A stretch of 25,615 nt of DNA from an uncultured Ruminococcus sp. (GCA_900545285.1 UQYK01000024.1:1-25615), one strand, 5' to 3'; shown: positions 14,857 to 23,415, numbered from the stretch's first letter. The notes: generated from the letters alone by a model not told the origin. Program-made: numbers and translations.

Positions 14857-15753
14857 TTATTCGCCATTGTCCAGGCCGAAATTGTGAATCAATCCTTCTT
14901 TATTGCGCCAGTCTTCCTTGACCTTTACCCAGCATTGCAGATTGACCTGGATGTAGAAAAAGCGCTCCAGATCTTTTCGGGCAAGAGTGGCAATGCGGCG
15001 CAGCATGGTGCCGTTTTTGCCGATAAGGATGCCCTTGTGGGATTCCCGTTCGCAGTAGATTGTGGCATCAATGTCCAGCAGGTCTTTGTCATCCCGTTCT
15101 TTCATCCGTTCGATGGAAACGGCGATTCCGTGGGGAACTTCATCCCGGAGCAGATTCAGGATTTTTTCCCGGATCATCTCGGCCGCCAGAACCCGTTCCG
15201 GCTGGTCGGTGAATTTTTCATCCGGGAAAAAGTGCGGTGCCGGCTGTGCCAGCGCCATGACTTCTTCCTCTACCAGTTCAATGCCGTCTTGCTCTGTGAC
15301 GCTTACCGGGATGGTGGCAGTGAAGGGATGCGCCGCATTCAGCTTCGCAATGGTTCCCATAAGCTTTGTCTTGTCGCTGCACAAATCGATTTTATTTAGA
15401 ACCAGAATAGTCGGGGTTTTGGTGCGTTCCAGAGAATGCAGCAGCTCCTCCTCCTGTTCCGACAGGGGCTTTGTGCAGTCCTGTACAAACAAAACCGCGT
15501 CAATGTCGCTGACAGCATCCTTTACCGCCTGCAACATATGTGTACTGAGCTTTGTGGTCGGCTTGTGCAAGCCAGGAGTGTCCAGAAAGACCATCTGCGT
15601 TTCGTCTACTGTTTTAATGCCGGTGATGCGGGTTCTTGTGGTCTGTGGCTTAGGACTGACAGAGGCAATTTTTTCCCCGATAATGGCATTGAGCAGCGAA
15701 GATTTTCCGGCATTGGTGTGTCCGGTCAGGGTGACGAAAACCGATTTTGTCAT
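14857..15753 (-). CDS. era: GTPase Era
   Basis: Era is an essential Ras-like GTPase that binds the 3' end of 16S rRNA and assists 30S subunit maturation. The 298-residue product has G1 GHTNAGKSS at 11-19, the switch region PQTTRTRITGI, G3 DTPG at 58-61 and G4 NKID at 120-123. A C-terminal KH domain carries the GKNGTMLRRIA loop. Length and domain order are normal. ATG 15753 overlaps the ybeY stop (ATGA), so the two are translationally coupled, and both act on 16S rRNA. Confidence 0.97.
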   Translation of the reverse strand: MTKSVFVTLTGHTNAGKSSLLNAIIGEKIASVSPKPQTTRTRITGIKTVDETQMVFLDTPGLHKPTTKLSTHMLQAVKDAVSDIDAVLFVQDCTKPLSEQEEELLHSLERTKTPTILVLNKIDLCSDKTKLMGTIAKLNAAHPFTATIPVSVTEQDGIELVEEEVMALAQPAPHFFPDEKFTDQPERVLAAEMIREKILNLLRDEVPHGIAVSIERMKERDDKDLLDIDATIYCERESHKGILIGKNGTMLRRIATLARKDLERFFYIQVNLQCWVKVKEDWRNKEGLIHNFGLDNGE

Positions 15754-16262
15754 AGAGTAGTATCCTCCGTGTTGGTAAAGGTGGCTTCTCTGGAAATGCC
15801 CAGCTGTCCCAGTACCTCTTCTTCTTTTTCCCGCATTTTCCGTTCTTCTAAGGGGCTGGTCTCGTGGTCATATCCCAGCAGATGGAGCATGGAGTGTACT
15901 GTCAGGAAGCCGATCTCCCGCTCCAGAGAGTGGCCGTACATATTTGCCTGCTTGACAGCCATTTCCAGTGAAATAACTACATCTCCCAGCAGGGCACATC
16001 CGGTTTCCTGGTTGGTGTCATAATGACCGTCCTGTCCCAGCGGAAAAGAAAGAACATCGGTCGCCCGGTCTTTTTTGCGGTAGATCCAGTTCAGGCGGCG
16101 AATTTCCGCATTGCTGACAAAGGAGACACTGACCTCTGCATCTTGTTTGAAATGTTCCACCACCAGAACTGCCTGACAGCAGCGGCGGATCAGCATCCGG
16201 ATTCCCACAGGAACCCGTACTTCTGTTTGATTGTTTTTTACCATGACTTTTACTTTTGGCAT
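15750..16262 (-). CDS. ybeY: Endoribonuclease YbeY
   Basis: YbeY is a zinc-dependent RNase involved in 16S rRNA 3' end maturation and ribosome quality control. The 170-residue product has the metal motif at H123, H127 and H133 (HSMLHLLGYDH). The usual glycine after the first histidine is a serine here. The ATDVLSFPLG strand is also typical. ATG 16262 is chosen because AAAGGAGAT lies upstream. A longer frame to 16391 overlaps phoH. The gene sits 22 bases after phoH and overlaps era by four bases. Confidence 0.95.
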   Translation of the reverse strand: MPKVKVMVKNNQTEVRVPVGIRMLIRRCCQAVLVVEHFKQDAEVSVSFVSNAEIRRLNWIYRKKDRATDVLSFPLGQDGHYDTNQETGCALLGDVVISLEMAVKQANMYGHSLEREIGFLTVHSMLHLLGYDHETSPLEERKMREKEEEVLGQLGISREATFTNTEDTTL

Positions 16263-16284
16263 GATGATAGGATCTCCTTTCGTA

Positions 16285-17256
16285 TTATCGGTTGGCAGAC
16301 TGTTTCTGATCAGCTGCCTCATAGGCGCGGATGATATCCTGCACCAGTTTATGGCGTACCACGTCCCGGTTGGTGAATTCGCAGACGGCAATGTCCTCTA
16401 CCTTTTTCAGAATACGGGAAGCAATAACCAGACCGCTCTTTCGCTTGTCCGGCAGGTCGATCTGTGTGGTATCGCCGGTGATTACCATGCGGCTTCCTTC
16501 GCCCAGCCGTGTGAGGAACATTTTCATTTGTTCACTGGTGGTATTCTGCGCTTCGTCCAGAATGATAAATGCATTGTCCAGGGTGCGGCCGCGCATGTAG
16601 GCCAGAGGCGCTACTTCAATAGACCCCCGCTCCACATGGCGCTGGAACGCTTCTGCACCCAGCATCTCAAACAATCCATCATAGAGCGGACGGAGGTACG
16701 GATCCACCTTATCCTGAAGATCGCCGGGGAGAAATCCTAGTTTTTCTCCGGCTTCTACTGCCGGCCGGGTGAGGATAATCCGGTTGACCTCATGCCGGCG
16801 GAAGGCACGGACTGCCATTGCAACAGCCAGATAGGTTTTTCCGGTTCCTGCCGGGCCGATCCCAAAGACAATGGTGTTCTTGAGGATCGACTGAATGTAT
16901 TTCCTCTGTCCGACTGTACGGGTGTAGACGGCTTTTCCGGCAGCCGTCAGACAGACGGTGTCTGTGTCAGCCAGTTCTGAGAGCTGGCCGGATGCGCCGT
17001 TTTCCACCATTTCTGTGACATAGTGAATCGTCTGTGGCGTGAGTGCCTGTCCGCGCCCGATAAAGGCGAGGAGTGCGGTAATTGCGCCGGCGGCAAGATC
17101 CACCTGCGCCTGTGTGCCGTGTATCCGGATGTCTTCTCCCCGGCAGACAACGGAAACCTGATAGCGCTGTTCCAGAAGTTTCAGGTTTTCATCAAAATTT
17201 CCGCAGAGTGCCTGGAGCTGATCATTTTCCGGAATGGAAATTAGTTTTTCTGCCAT
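16285..17256 (-). CDS. phoH: PhoH-like ATPase
   Basis: The 323-residue product is a PhoH-family P-loop ATPase, probably acting on RNA as a helicase or partner of YbeY, its usual neighbour. A KH-like N-terminal part (residues 20-65) precedes the ATPase domain. Walker A is GPAGTGKT at 134-141, Walker B is IILDEAQNTT near 231-240, and MVITGD lies near 248. The start ATG 17256 has GGAGAG nearby. It is the first gene of the operon, with a promoter about 280 bases upstream and a long structured leader. Confidence 0.94.
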   Translation of the reverse strand: MAEKLISIPENDQLQALCGNFDENLKLLEQRYQVSVVCRGEDIRIHGTQAQVDLAAGAITALLAFIGRGQALTPQTIHYVTEMVENGASGQLSELADTDTVCLTAAGKAVYTRTVGQRKYIQSILKNTIVFGIGPAGTGKTYLAVAMAVRAFRRHEVNRIILTRPAVEAGEKLGFLPGDLQDKVDPYLRPLYDGLFEMLGAEAFQRHVERGSIEVAPLAYMRGRTLDNAFIILDEAQNTTSEQMKMFLTRLGEGSRMVITGDTTQIDLPDKRKSGLVIASRILKKVEDIAVCEFTNRDVVRHKLVQDIIRAYEAADQKQSANR

Positions 17257-17527
17257 TCTATCTCTCCGTTGTATTCACAGATCCCGGCGCTTCCTGGCTG
17301 TTATCAGAAGGACACAGTCTTGTCGAAGCAGCTTTTGCATAAGCGAAACTGCATGCACCGGGAGTTTTACAAATTTCAGAATTTGTCCGGATTGAAAACG
17401 GGTGGAAGGATTTCCAGGTCGTTTTCAACCGGGACAGACTTGCAGCCGCCGGCATCCGACTGAGAAACCAGCTGCCACAGGTGTGAGGTATGGAAAACCA
17501 ATCCGTTTTCCGATACTGTCTGATACA
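17257..17527 (-). promoter_or_regulatory. Long structured leader of the phoH operon
   Basis: The roughly 270 bases between the promoter and phoH contain no gene I can support. Several exact stems are present: GGAAAAC with GTTTTCC near 17487-17508, GTTGAAAACG with CGTTTTCAAT near 17392-17431, and ACAAATT with AATTTGT near 17370-17387. No U-tailed terminator is visible. I do not recognise a known riboswitch or T-box. The leader could regulate operon expression post-transcriptionally. Confidence 0.4.
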
Positions 17528-17533
17528 TCTTTT

Positions 17534-17562
17534 ATTATACCATAAATCCGGAACAATGTGAA
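17534..17562 (-). promoter_or_regulatory. Promoter of the phoH operon
   Basis: TTCACA (17557-17562) is 17 bases from TATAAT (17534-17539) on the minus strand, with a TG extension before the -10. Transcription would start near 17527. Confidence 0.7.
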
Positions 17563-17719
17563 ACGATATTCTTTTGTTTTAACGAAAAATTCACATGTTC
17601 TTTTCACATGGAAATGCTGGGAATGGCATGGCGCAGGATATCCTTGCAGAAGATGATAAAAAAGACAAATTTGAAACTAGATCGACATCTGGTTTTCAAA
17701 AAATTTGCATAAAAAGTAT

Positions 17720-17747
17720 TTGCATTTTTAGAAAAATGTGATATAAT
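17720..17747 (+). promoter_or_regulatory. Promoter of the D,D-carboxypeptidase-mscL unit
   Basis: TTGCAT (17720-17725) and TATAAT (17742-17747) are 16 bases apart. The leader to ATG 17920 is about 165 bases. It contains an imperfect long-range stem (AAAAGGG with CCCTTTT, AGATC with GATCT). Confidence 0.65.
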
Positions 17748-17919
17748 AGTTGTAATTGAAAAGGGATAGATCTTATATTGCTTTGCAGGCTGTCAGAATG
17801 GATCTTTCCGTTTGCCCTTTTGGTTTGTTGAGAATATTTTCGGGCAAATCGGAAGCCGGACAACATGCAGGGTCTGTATAATAGGGATACAGTCACATAT
17901 ATTTGGAGGTACTCAAAGT

Positions 17920-19119
17920 ATGAGTCAGAAACCCAAAAAACATACGCAAAATCAACAGAAGAAAACACAAAGCCAGAAACCAGCAGAGGAAAAGCACGTG
18001 CACAATACGCGTCCGCTGTCGCAGAACCGGAAAAAGGGTGGAAAAAAAGCGGCGGAAATCATCATTTCGCTGCTCCTGGTGGCAGCTGTGGGATACGGCG
18101 GCTTCCATGCATATCGCTCCTTGAAACCGATTTCACAGGATACGGAAAATTTATCTCTGGTTCCGGGAGAGGACGGGGAAACAGTACCGGATGCATCGGG
18201 AGAACAAACCATATATGAAAATATTGCTGTGCAGAACACGCAGGTGAATGCCGGTGATCTGATTCTGGTGAATGATGCAAATGCCTATGTAGATAACAAT
18301 GCCTCTGAAATTGTCAGCATCTATGACAAGAAAACAGAGCACTACCACGTGAGCGGAACGGAAACTAGTCTGCGTGAAACGGCAGTAGATGCGCTGAACC
18401 ACATGCTGGAGGACTTTTACGTTGCCAAAAATCACAGCGACATTATTGTAATCAGCGGTTATCGCACGAAGGATCAGCAGCAAAAGCTGTATGATGAAGA
18501 TCTGGCACAAACCGGTGAAAGCACTTCTACCCGTGTGGCACTGCCGGGACACAGCGAGCATGAGAGCGGTTATTCCCTGGATGTTTCCCTCTATGAAGAC
18601 GGTGTACAGTCGGACTATGATGGCACAGGGGACTACAGCTGGATTGATGAAAATTGTGATCATTACGGCTATATTCTGCGCTATGCCGCAGACAAGGCCG
18701 AAATTACCGGTATTCAGGCAGAGCCGTGGCATTACCGTTATGTAGGGGAACCACATGCAACCTATATGAAGGAAAATAACCTTTGCCTGGAAGAATATCT
18801 GACACAGCTGAAGGATTATACATCGGACAACCGGCTGCAAATTGTCAACTGGGACGGCGAAATTTATGAGGTCTACTATGTGGCCGCAGATATGGCTGCG
18901 GATTCTACCTATGTTTTGGTTCCGCCGGATCAGGATTATACGATTTCGGGAAATAACAGCGATGGATTTATTATTACAGTAGATACCGGACGGATCCAGT
19001 CATTCGAAGAAAACAGCACAGCAGAAACAACTGCGCCGGAAGGACAGACAGTGCCGGAGGAGACACAGGCAGAAACCGCCGCTGCTCCGGAAGAAAACAG
19101 CGAGGAAGCCGTGGGCTGA
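17920..19119 (+). CDS. D-alanyl-D-alanine carboxypeptidase, VanY/M15 family
   Basis: The 399-residue product trims the terminal D-Ala from peptidoglycan stem peptides, outside the cytoplasmic membrane. A lysine/glutamine-rich cytosolic N-terminus (1-43) precedes one membrane anchor (about 44-63, AAEIIISLLLVAAVGYGGF). The extracellular M15B domain spans about 150-270. It has SGYR at 169-172, zinc ligands H204 and D211 in SEHESGYSLDV, and E258 and H261 in EPWHYRYVG. An unstructured Glu/Thr/Ala-rich tail ends the protein. The start has GGAGGT at 8 bases. An earlier in-frame start at 17812 lies in the leader. No van resistance genes are nearby, so ordinary wall turnover is more likely than glycopeptide resistance. 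mscL follows after 40 bases. Confidence 0.92.
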   Translation: MSQKPKKHTQNQQKKTQSQKPAEEKHVHNTRPLSQNRKKGGKKAAEIIISLLLVAAVGYGGFHAYRSLKPISQDTENLSLVPGEDGETVPDASGEQTIYENIAVQNTQVNAGDLILVNDANAYVDNNASEIVSIYDKKTEHYHVSGTETSLRETAVDALNHMLEDFYVAKNHSDIIVISGYRTKDQQQKLYDEDLAQTGESTSTRVALPGHSEHESGYSLDVSLYEDGVQSDYDGTGDYSWIDENCDHYGYILRYAADKAEITGIQAEPWHYRYVGEPHATYMKENNLCLEEYLTQLKDYTSDNRLQIVNWDGEIYEVYYVAADMAADSTYVLVPPDQDYTISGNNSDGFIITVDTGRIQSFEENSTAETTAPEGQTVPEETQAETAAAPEENSEEAVG

Positions 19120-19159
19120 TTTCATTTCATTAAAAATAAATGAAAAGGAGTTTTAAAAA

Positions 19160-19663
19160 ATGGACAACCAAGTAAAAGACACTGCGAAGAAAACAGGAAA
19201 TGCACTGAAAAATGTGCTGGGAGAGTTCAAGGAATTTATTTCTAAGGGCAATGTACTAGATATGGCAGTAGGACTGATCGTGGGTTCTGCTTTTACTGCA
19301 ATTGTAAACTCGCTTGTAGACGATATTCTGATGCCTTTCATTGGCACTGTCCTTGTGGGAATTAACTTCAGCACTCTGGGCATTACAATTCCGTGGGGAA
19401 ATGAGCCGTTTATTGCAATCGGTAACTTCTTAAATGCGATCGTAACATTTCTTCTCACTGCGCTTTGCGTTTTCAGCATTGTGAAGGTGATGAATATTTT
19501 CAGACGGAAGCAGGAAACCAAGCCGGAGCCGCCGAAGCCTAGTAAGGAAGAAGAACTGCTGACAGAAATCCGGGATCTTTTGGCCGCTCAGCAGGCAGCC
19601 GCAGCGGTTCAGGTAAAAACAGAAGAAAAATCAGAAAAAGAGCCTGCTGCTCTGACAAAATAA
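19160..19663 (+). CDS. mscL: Large-conductance mechanosensitive channel
   Basis: MscL opens under membrane tension to release solutes during osmotic downshift. The 167-residue product has the conserved first helix (FISKGNVLDMAVGLIVGSAF), a periplasmic loop with a short FIAIGNF segment, and a second helix (AIVTFLLTALCVFSIVKVMN). The cytosolic tail is longer than usual for MscL (typically around 130-150 residues) and rich in Lys, Glu and Ala. The N-terminal amphipathic helix is also extended by about 15 residues. A strong AAAGGAG precedes the ATG. It is probably co-transcribed with the carboxypeptidase gene. Confidence 0.96.
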   Translation: MDNQVKDTAKKTGNALKNVLGEFKEFISKGNVLDMAVGLIVGSAFTAIVNSLVDDILMPFIGTVLVGINFSTLGITIPWGNEPFIAIGNFLNAIVTFLLTALCVFSIVKVMNIFRRKQETKPEPPKPSKEEELLTEIRDLLAAQQAAAAVQVKTEEKSEKEPAALTK

Positions 19664-19690
19664 CTGACACCCTCTTACTATTTCTACATA

Positions 19691-19728
19691 GAAAAAACAC
19701 CATTCACGTGCATGAATGGTGTTTTTTC
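19691..19728 (+). terminator. Terminator after mscL
   Basis: GAAAAAACACCATTCA pairs with TGAATGGTGTTTTTTC around a short CGTGCA loop, with a T-run. The structure is symmetrical and could also act on the minus strand. Between here and 19874 I see only A+T-rich intergenic DNA. Confidence 0.9.
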
Positions 19729-19874
19729 GTTTCGCATTTGGAATGCTCGGATCTTTTACACTTTGCTATATGCTGCCGTAACATATTGTATGGCAATTAT
19801 AATTTCTTGACTATTTTAAAAATATAAAGATAGACTAATCAAAACTTTGATTTATTAAAAAATGAGATTATGTG

Positions 19875-19903
19875 TTGACATTACCTTGAAAATGTGGTAT
19901 ACT
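19875..19903 (+). promoter_or_regulatory. Promoter of tRNA-fMet
   Basis: TTGACA (19875-19880) and TATACT (19898-19903) are separated by 17 bases, 32 bases before the tRNA. Confidence 0.88.
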
Positions 19904-19935
19904 ATAAAAGCTGCATGAGTGATGCGGCAAAATAT

Positions 19936-20012
<77 letters not shown>

Positions 20013-20017
20013 AAACG

Positions 20018-20092
20018 AAAAGAACATTCAAGCAAGTGAAACAGCTGGAGGTGCAAGTTTAGCTGTTGATTTGCCTGAATGTTCTTTTTTAT
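20018..20092 (+). terminator. Large nested terminator after tRNA-fMet
   Basis: AAAAGAACATTCA (20018-20030) pairs perfectly with TGAATGTTCTTTT (20076-20088), followed by more T. Inside, AACAGCT (20040-20046) pairs with AGCTGTT (20061-20067). It is unusually long for a tRNA terminator. It may be the native terminator, or may have been brought in with the adjacent element. Confidence 0.8.
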
Positions 20093-20176
20093 TATACTCT
20101 ATTCTAGAGCATTTGTCAAATATTGTGAGGTGAGTTTTTGGCTCAGTTTTTGTTGCATTTTTACAGAAAAATTGAT

Positions 20177-20198
20177 TTTGACCCCAATTTGACCCCAA
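20177..20198. repeat. Two head-to-tail copies of an 11-bp repeat
   Basis: TTTGACCCCAA occurs twice with no spacer, between the tRNA-fMet terminator and the integrase gene. Short direct repeats at this position are candidate arm-type binding sites for the integrase. That role is inference. Confidence 0.6.
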
Positions 20199-20206
20199 AA
20201 CATCAA

Positions 20207-20242
20207 AAAAGAAAAGTGGAGCAGGACAACACATCCTGCTCC
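20207..20242 (-). terminator. Terminator of the integrase gene
   Basis: GGAGCAGGA (20218-20226) pairs perfectly with TCCTGCTCC (20234-20242). On the minus strand it is followed by ACTTTTCTTTTTTG. It lies 8 bases beyond the integrase stop. Confidence 0.85.
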
Positions 20243-20249
20243 ATTTCCT

Positions 20250-21662
20250 TTATAGATTGACAATCACCACGAACTCACCCTGCTGCAAAATGATCTCGTT
20301 CACAGGTGTCGGCGTAGGCGGGTACATTGTGGCTAATTTCTGGGCAATGGCGGTTTGCAGACACTGAATGCCGTATTGCAGATCGTTTGCCTCAATGCTC
20401 ATATCCTCAAAATCCACAGGGTTCAGCAGAAAGCCATTTGCCATCGGCGTTACTGCAATTGCATAGGACTGCACTTGCGGCATATCGGGCAGAGTGAAAA
20501 ACTCCTCCATAACCTTCATTTCCTCTTGCTTCTGACTGTCTAGAACGTGCGTATAAGTATCCAGCGTAAACGAAACCGAGGAATGTCCAAGCAGAATTGA
20601 AGTGGTTTTTGCGTCCATGCCTTGTTCCATGGCTCGGGTGGCAAAGGTATGTCTGAGGGCGTGAAAGGTATAATGCCCAAGACCGGATGCTTTCAGAATC
20701 TCATCGTAGGCATCCTTGAACGTTCTGGGTTCCAGGTATCCGCCAAATGGGTTGGTCACCAGAAAGCCGGAGTCCTGATAGGCTGCACCAGCTGTCATGG
20801 CATCGTTCTGCTGTACATTTTTCCACTGTTGTAACTCGCTTGCGATATTGGGAATCAAGGGGATAGAGCGGATAGAGTTTTTCGTTTTTGGCTCCTGGAT
20901 AACAATCTCCGTGGAATTGCCCATGCCGTTGTAATCCAATTTGGGCAGACGATTTATTGTACGGCGGATAGAGAGCATTCTCTTGCCGAAGTCGATATCT
21001 TCCCAGCGGAGTCCCAGCAGTTCGCCCAGACGAATCCCTGTGGCAAGTGTCAGACGAATGAAAATGCCGTATCGGTATTTGTAGCTGGTGTAGATAAGTT
21101 TTTGCTGCTCCTCACGGGTGAGAATCTCGACCTGTGGTTTTTCATTGCGTGGCAGGCTGACTGCATCACAGGGGTTGAAGTCGATGTAATGTTCCAGCAC
21201 TGCCTGATTCATTGCCTTGTGCAGGCAGCGGTGAAGATTCAGAATGGTTTTGGGCGAAAGTCCCTGTGTATTCTGCTTGTAGTTGTAGAAGTCCTGCAGG
21301 AGCTTTGTCGTGAGATCTTTCAGCTTGAGGGTTGGGAATGCTGGTGCAAGGTGATTTTCGATGTAGCCCCGATAGCTGACATAGGTGGACTGCTTGACCT
21401 TGTTTTTCATGTAGGTTTCCAACCAGAGCCGCAGCCAGTCAAGAAAGGTGGTGGAAGTCGGGTCAACGTGTTTCTGAAAGTGGATCTTGTACTCCTCTTC
21501 GTGCAGTTTTTGAATTGCCTCTGCCTTGGTTTTGGCGTAGTAGGAGATACGTTTCGGCTTTCCGATCTCAAAATCGTAGCCTGCTGTGACACGAATCTCA
21601 AATCTGCCGTCTGCCCGTTCGCGGATGCTGCCTTCGTTGTGGTTTCTCTTTTTTCGTTCCAT
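20250..21662 (-). CDS. Tyrosine recombinase (integrase) of a mobile element
   Basis: The 470-residue product is a phage/ICE-type integrase. An N-terminal arm-binding region (HNEGSIRERADGRFEIRV) is followed by a SAM-like core-binding domain (about 65-150) and the catalytic domain. Catalytic residues are visible: Arg in TGIRLGELLGLRW, His/Arg in HALRHTFATR, and the late His and nucleophile Tyr in LGHSSVSFTLDTYTHVL. About 80 residues after the tyrosine form an extra tail that I do not recognise. ATG 21662 has GGAGGT at 8 bases. The in-frame ATG at 21677 contains that ribosome binding site and is rejected. The gene ends about 240 bases from the tRNA-fMet 3' end, the typical arrangement for tRNA-targeting integrases. 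Confidence 0.92.
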   Translation of the reverse strand: MERKKRNHNEGSIRERADGRFEIRVTAGYDFEIGKPKRISYYAKTKAEAIQKLHEEEYKIHFQKHVDPTSTTFLDWLRLWLETYMKNKVKQSTYVSYRGYIENHLAPAFPTLKLKDLTTKLLQDFYNYKQNTQGLSPKTILNLHRCLHKAMNQAVLEHYIDFNPCDAVSLPRNEKPQVEILTREEQQKLIYTSYKYRYGIFIRLTLATGIRLGELLGLRWEDIDFGKRMLSIRRTINRLPKLDYNGMGNSTEIVIQEPKTKNSIRSIPLIPNIASELQQWKNVQQNDAMTAGAAYQDSGFLVTNPFGGYLEPRTFKDAYDEILKASGLGHYTFHALRHTFATRAMEQGMDAKTTSILLGHSSVSFTLDTYTHVLDSQKQEEMKVMEEFFTLPDMPQVQSYAIAVTPMANGFLLNPVDFEDMSIEANDLQYGIQCLQTAIAQKLATMYPPTPTPVNEIILQQGEFVVIVNL

Positions 21663-21708
21663 ATCGGATACCTCCATAGATTATTTTATGGATTTGTTGT
21701 ATATCTGA

Positions 21709-22314
21709 TTAAAATGGATTATTTTGTCTGAGCCGATAGTAGGAGGAACGGGAGATATTGAGTGTCTGCAACGCCTGTGAAACCGTGGTTTCTTTTGCAT
21801 CAATTTGTTTGACTACAGTGTCCCAGTTCTCCGGTTTTGCAATTGCCGGACGACCAAATCTGACATTTTTCTTCAAGGCCGCATCAATTCCCTCACGCTG
21901 TCTGCGTCTGATTTTCAGGCGTTCATTTTCCGCAATGCTCCCAAGCACCTCAATCAGAATCGCATTGATCATATCCATGACCCATATTTGTTCTGGTGGA
22001 AAATCGGTTAATGTAGTTGGAATGTCAAGGATTTTGACATGAATGCCGTTGAACTTGAAATACTCCAGCTCCTGCTTGATGTCAGATTTGCTGCGACTTA
22101 ATCTGTCCAGTTCTTTGATGACCAACGTATCGCCGTTCCTGAGAATCTGCTTTTTCAGATACTGATAGCCTTCACGCTCAGTGTCTTTGCCGGAGCATTT
22201 GTCCACAATGATATTATTTCTGCTGACACCATAATTTGTGAGAGCCTCGATCTGCCTGTCCTCGTGCTGTTCCCTGCTGGAAACACGGGCATAGCCGAAC
22301 GTTCTGTTGTCCAT
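21709..22314 (-). CDS. Serine recombinase (resolvase/invertase family)
   Basis: The 201-residue product is a small serine recombinase. The catalytic region begins FGYARVSSREQHEDRQ, with the nucleophile serine near residue 12. The conserved KELDRLSRSKSDI supplies arginines. The long E-helix region (MINAILIEVLGSIAENERL) leads to a C-terminal helix-turn-helix (TVSQALQTLNISRSSYYRL). The family acts as resolvase, invertase or regulator on plasmids and transposons. ATG 22314 has GGAGGTG. The longer frame to 22350 lacks a site. Upstream, 22332-22403 is a long inverted-repeat array that could be its target. The integrase starts 47 bases after its stop. Confidence 0.92.
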   Translation of the reverse strand: MDNRTFGYARVSSREQHEDRQIEALTNYGVSRNNIIVDKCSGKDTEREGYQYLKKQILRNGDTLVIKELDRLSRSKSDIKQELEYFKFNGIHVKILDIPTTLTDFPPEQIWVMDMINAILIEVLGSIAENERLKIRRRQREGIDAALKKNVRFGRPAIAKPENWDTVVKQIDAKETTVSQALQTLNISRSSYYRLRQNNPF

Positions 22315-22331
22315 AAAAACACCTCCAATTG

Positions 22332-22403
22332 TCTCAAAAAGTCCTGTCACTTTTGGAACGTCCCAAAAGTCAAAAATGGACCTTTTGGTACAGGTTTTTG
22401 AGA
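22332..22403. repeat. Nested inverted repeats upstream of the resolvase
   Basis: Outer arms TCTCAAAAA (22332-22340) plus CCTGT (22342 region) face ACAGG (22390-22394) plus TTTTTGAGA (22395-22403). Inside, ACTTTTGG (22349-22356) faces CCAAAAGT (22363-22370), and another CCTTTTGG lies at 22381-22388. Several half-site-like copies in 72 bases just before a serine recombinase start suggest a recombination (res-like) or autoregulatory site. Confidence 0.6.
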
Positions 22404-22449
22404 AAAAAGGAACCGTCCCAGAAAGTACACTTTTTGGAACGGTTCTTCT
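22403..22449 (-). terminator. Terminator of the amidotransferase operon
   Basis: GAACCGT (22410-22416) pairs with ACGGTTC (22439-22445), with AAAGT/ACTTT inside. On the minus strand CCTTTTTTCT follows. It lies just after the glutamine amidotransferase stop, separating the enzyme operon from the resolvase. Confidence 0.75.
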
Positions 22450-22454
22450 TGTAA

Positions 22455-23414
22455 TTACTGCTGTGCAAAAATTTCTTCACTCTGGATGGCGTTGATCGTT
22501 TCCAAAAGCAAATTGCTGTCGCACAGCATCTCTTCGATCTCATCGGCAGAGTAACCATAGTCCAACAGCAGGAGAACGTCATCTTCTGTCACACCATAGC
22601 AACTACACATCTCCAGCAGCAGTTCCTCCTGCTGCGAGTAATACTCCTCCTCCAACTCGTCATACCAGTTGTACCACTTGCCGAACCGGAAACTTTCCTT
22701 CACCTCAAAGGCAGAGCCGCTTAAAAACCCATAGCGGTCAATCTTCAGAATCGTGCCCTCATCTACATTCAACACTTCAAACGGATACTTGTGGAAACCA
22801 GTTTTCTGCAATGCCTTTTTCAAAATGCTTTCCGTTGAGGCATAAACGTAAAGACCTAGCTCTGTGAAGTGGAGCAGGCACATTGGGTTTGAACCTTTCA
22901 CCAGATAGAGCGTGTTGTTTTCGTCCAGAGCGGTAAAGCAGAAACTGCCCTGCACCAATTCCGCCATGTTTTTGAGTGAGTCAAAGTCCAACTTGCCCTG
23001 CTGTTCCAATAACTGTACTGCAACATAGCTGTCAGTTTCGATCTGCGTTTGCGGCAGATGCTTTTCTGTTCTGAGTTCCTTGTCATTATACAGCACGCCG
23101 TTATGGGCAAAGGCAAAGTTCACATCGGCACGACCATAGAATGGGTGATTGTTGAAGTTGAATTTCTCGTTGCCCTGTGTGGTCATTCTGGTGTGTCCCA
23201 TAACGGCTCTTGTGCCGTTGGGTGCGTTAAAGCGAATCTTGTGGGCAGGTTTCGGTCTTTTGTAGATAGTGACCTTGTCGCTTTTCACATAGGCAATGCC
23301 AGACGCATCTGTTCCTCGTTCTTCTGCCGCATTTGCCAGAGCCTGTGTCAGTTTTTTCAACAGTTTGTCCGAAACAATGCCCTTGTAATCCAGCCAACCA
23401 AATAATGCACACAT
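22455..23414 (-). CDS. Class II glutamine amidotransferase
   Basis: The 319-residue product is an Ntn-type glutaminase domain that releases ammonia from glutamine. After removal of Met1, Cys2 is the N-terminal nucleophile (MCALFGWLDY). Substrate-site motifs are ERGTDASGI at 32-40, GHTRMTTQG near 73-81, HNG at 104-106 and ETDSY near 126-130. There is no synthetase domain in the same chain. The last 80 residues, acidic and tyrosine-rich (WYNWYDELEEEYYS), are unlike known partners. The gene begins one base after the amidoligase stop, with GGAGGAAT in the overlap, so the two are made together. It probably feeds ammonia to, or works with, the amidoligase. The substrate is unknown. Confidence 0.9.
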   Translation of the reverse strand: MCALFGWLDYKGIVSDKLLKKLTQALANAAEERGTDASGIAYVKSDKVTIYKRPKPAHKIRFNAPNGTRAVMGHTRMTTQGNEKFNFNNHPFYGRADVNFAFAHNGVLYNDKELRTEKHLPQTQIETDSYVAVQLLEQQGKLDFDSLKNMAELVQGSFCFTALDENNTLYLVKGSNPMCLLHFTELGLYVYASTESILKKALQKTGFHKYPFEVLNVDEGTILKIDRYGFLSGSAFEVKESFRFGKWYNWYDELEEEYYSQQEELLLEMCSCYGVTEDDVLLLLDYGYSADEIEEMLCDSNLLLETINAIQSEEIFAQQ

Positions 23415-23415
23415 C

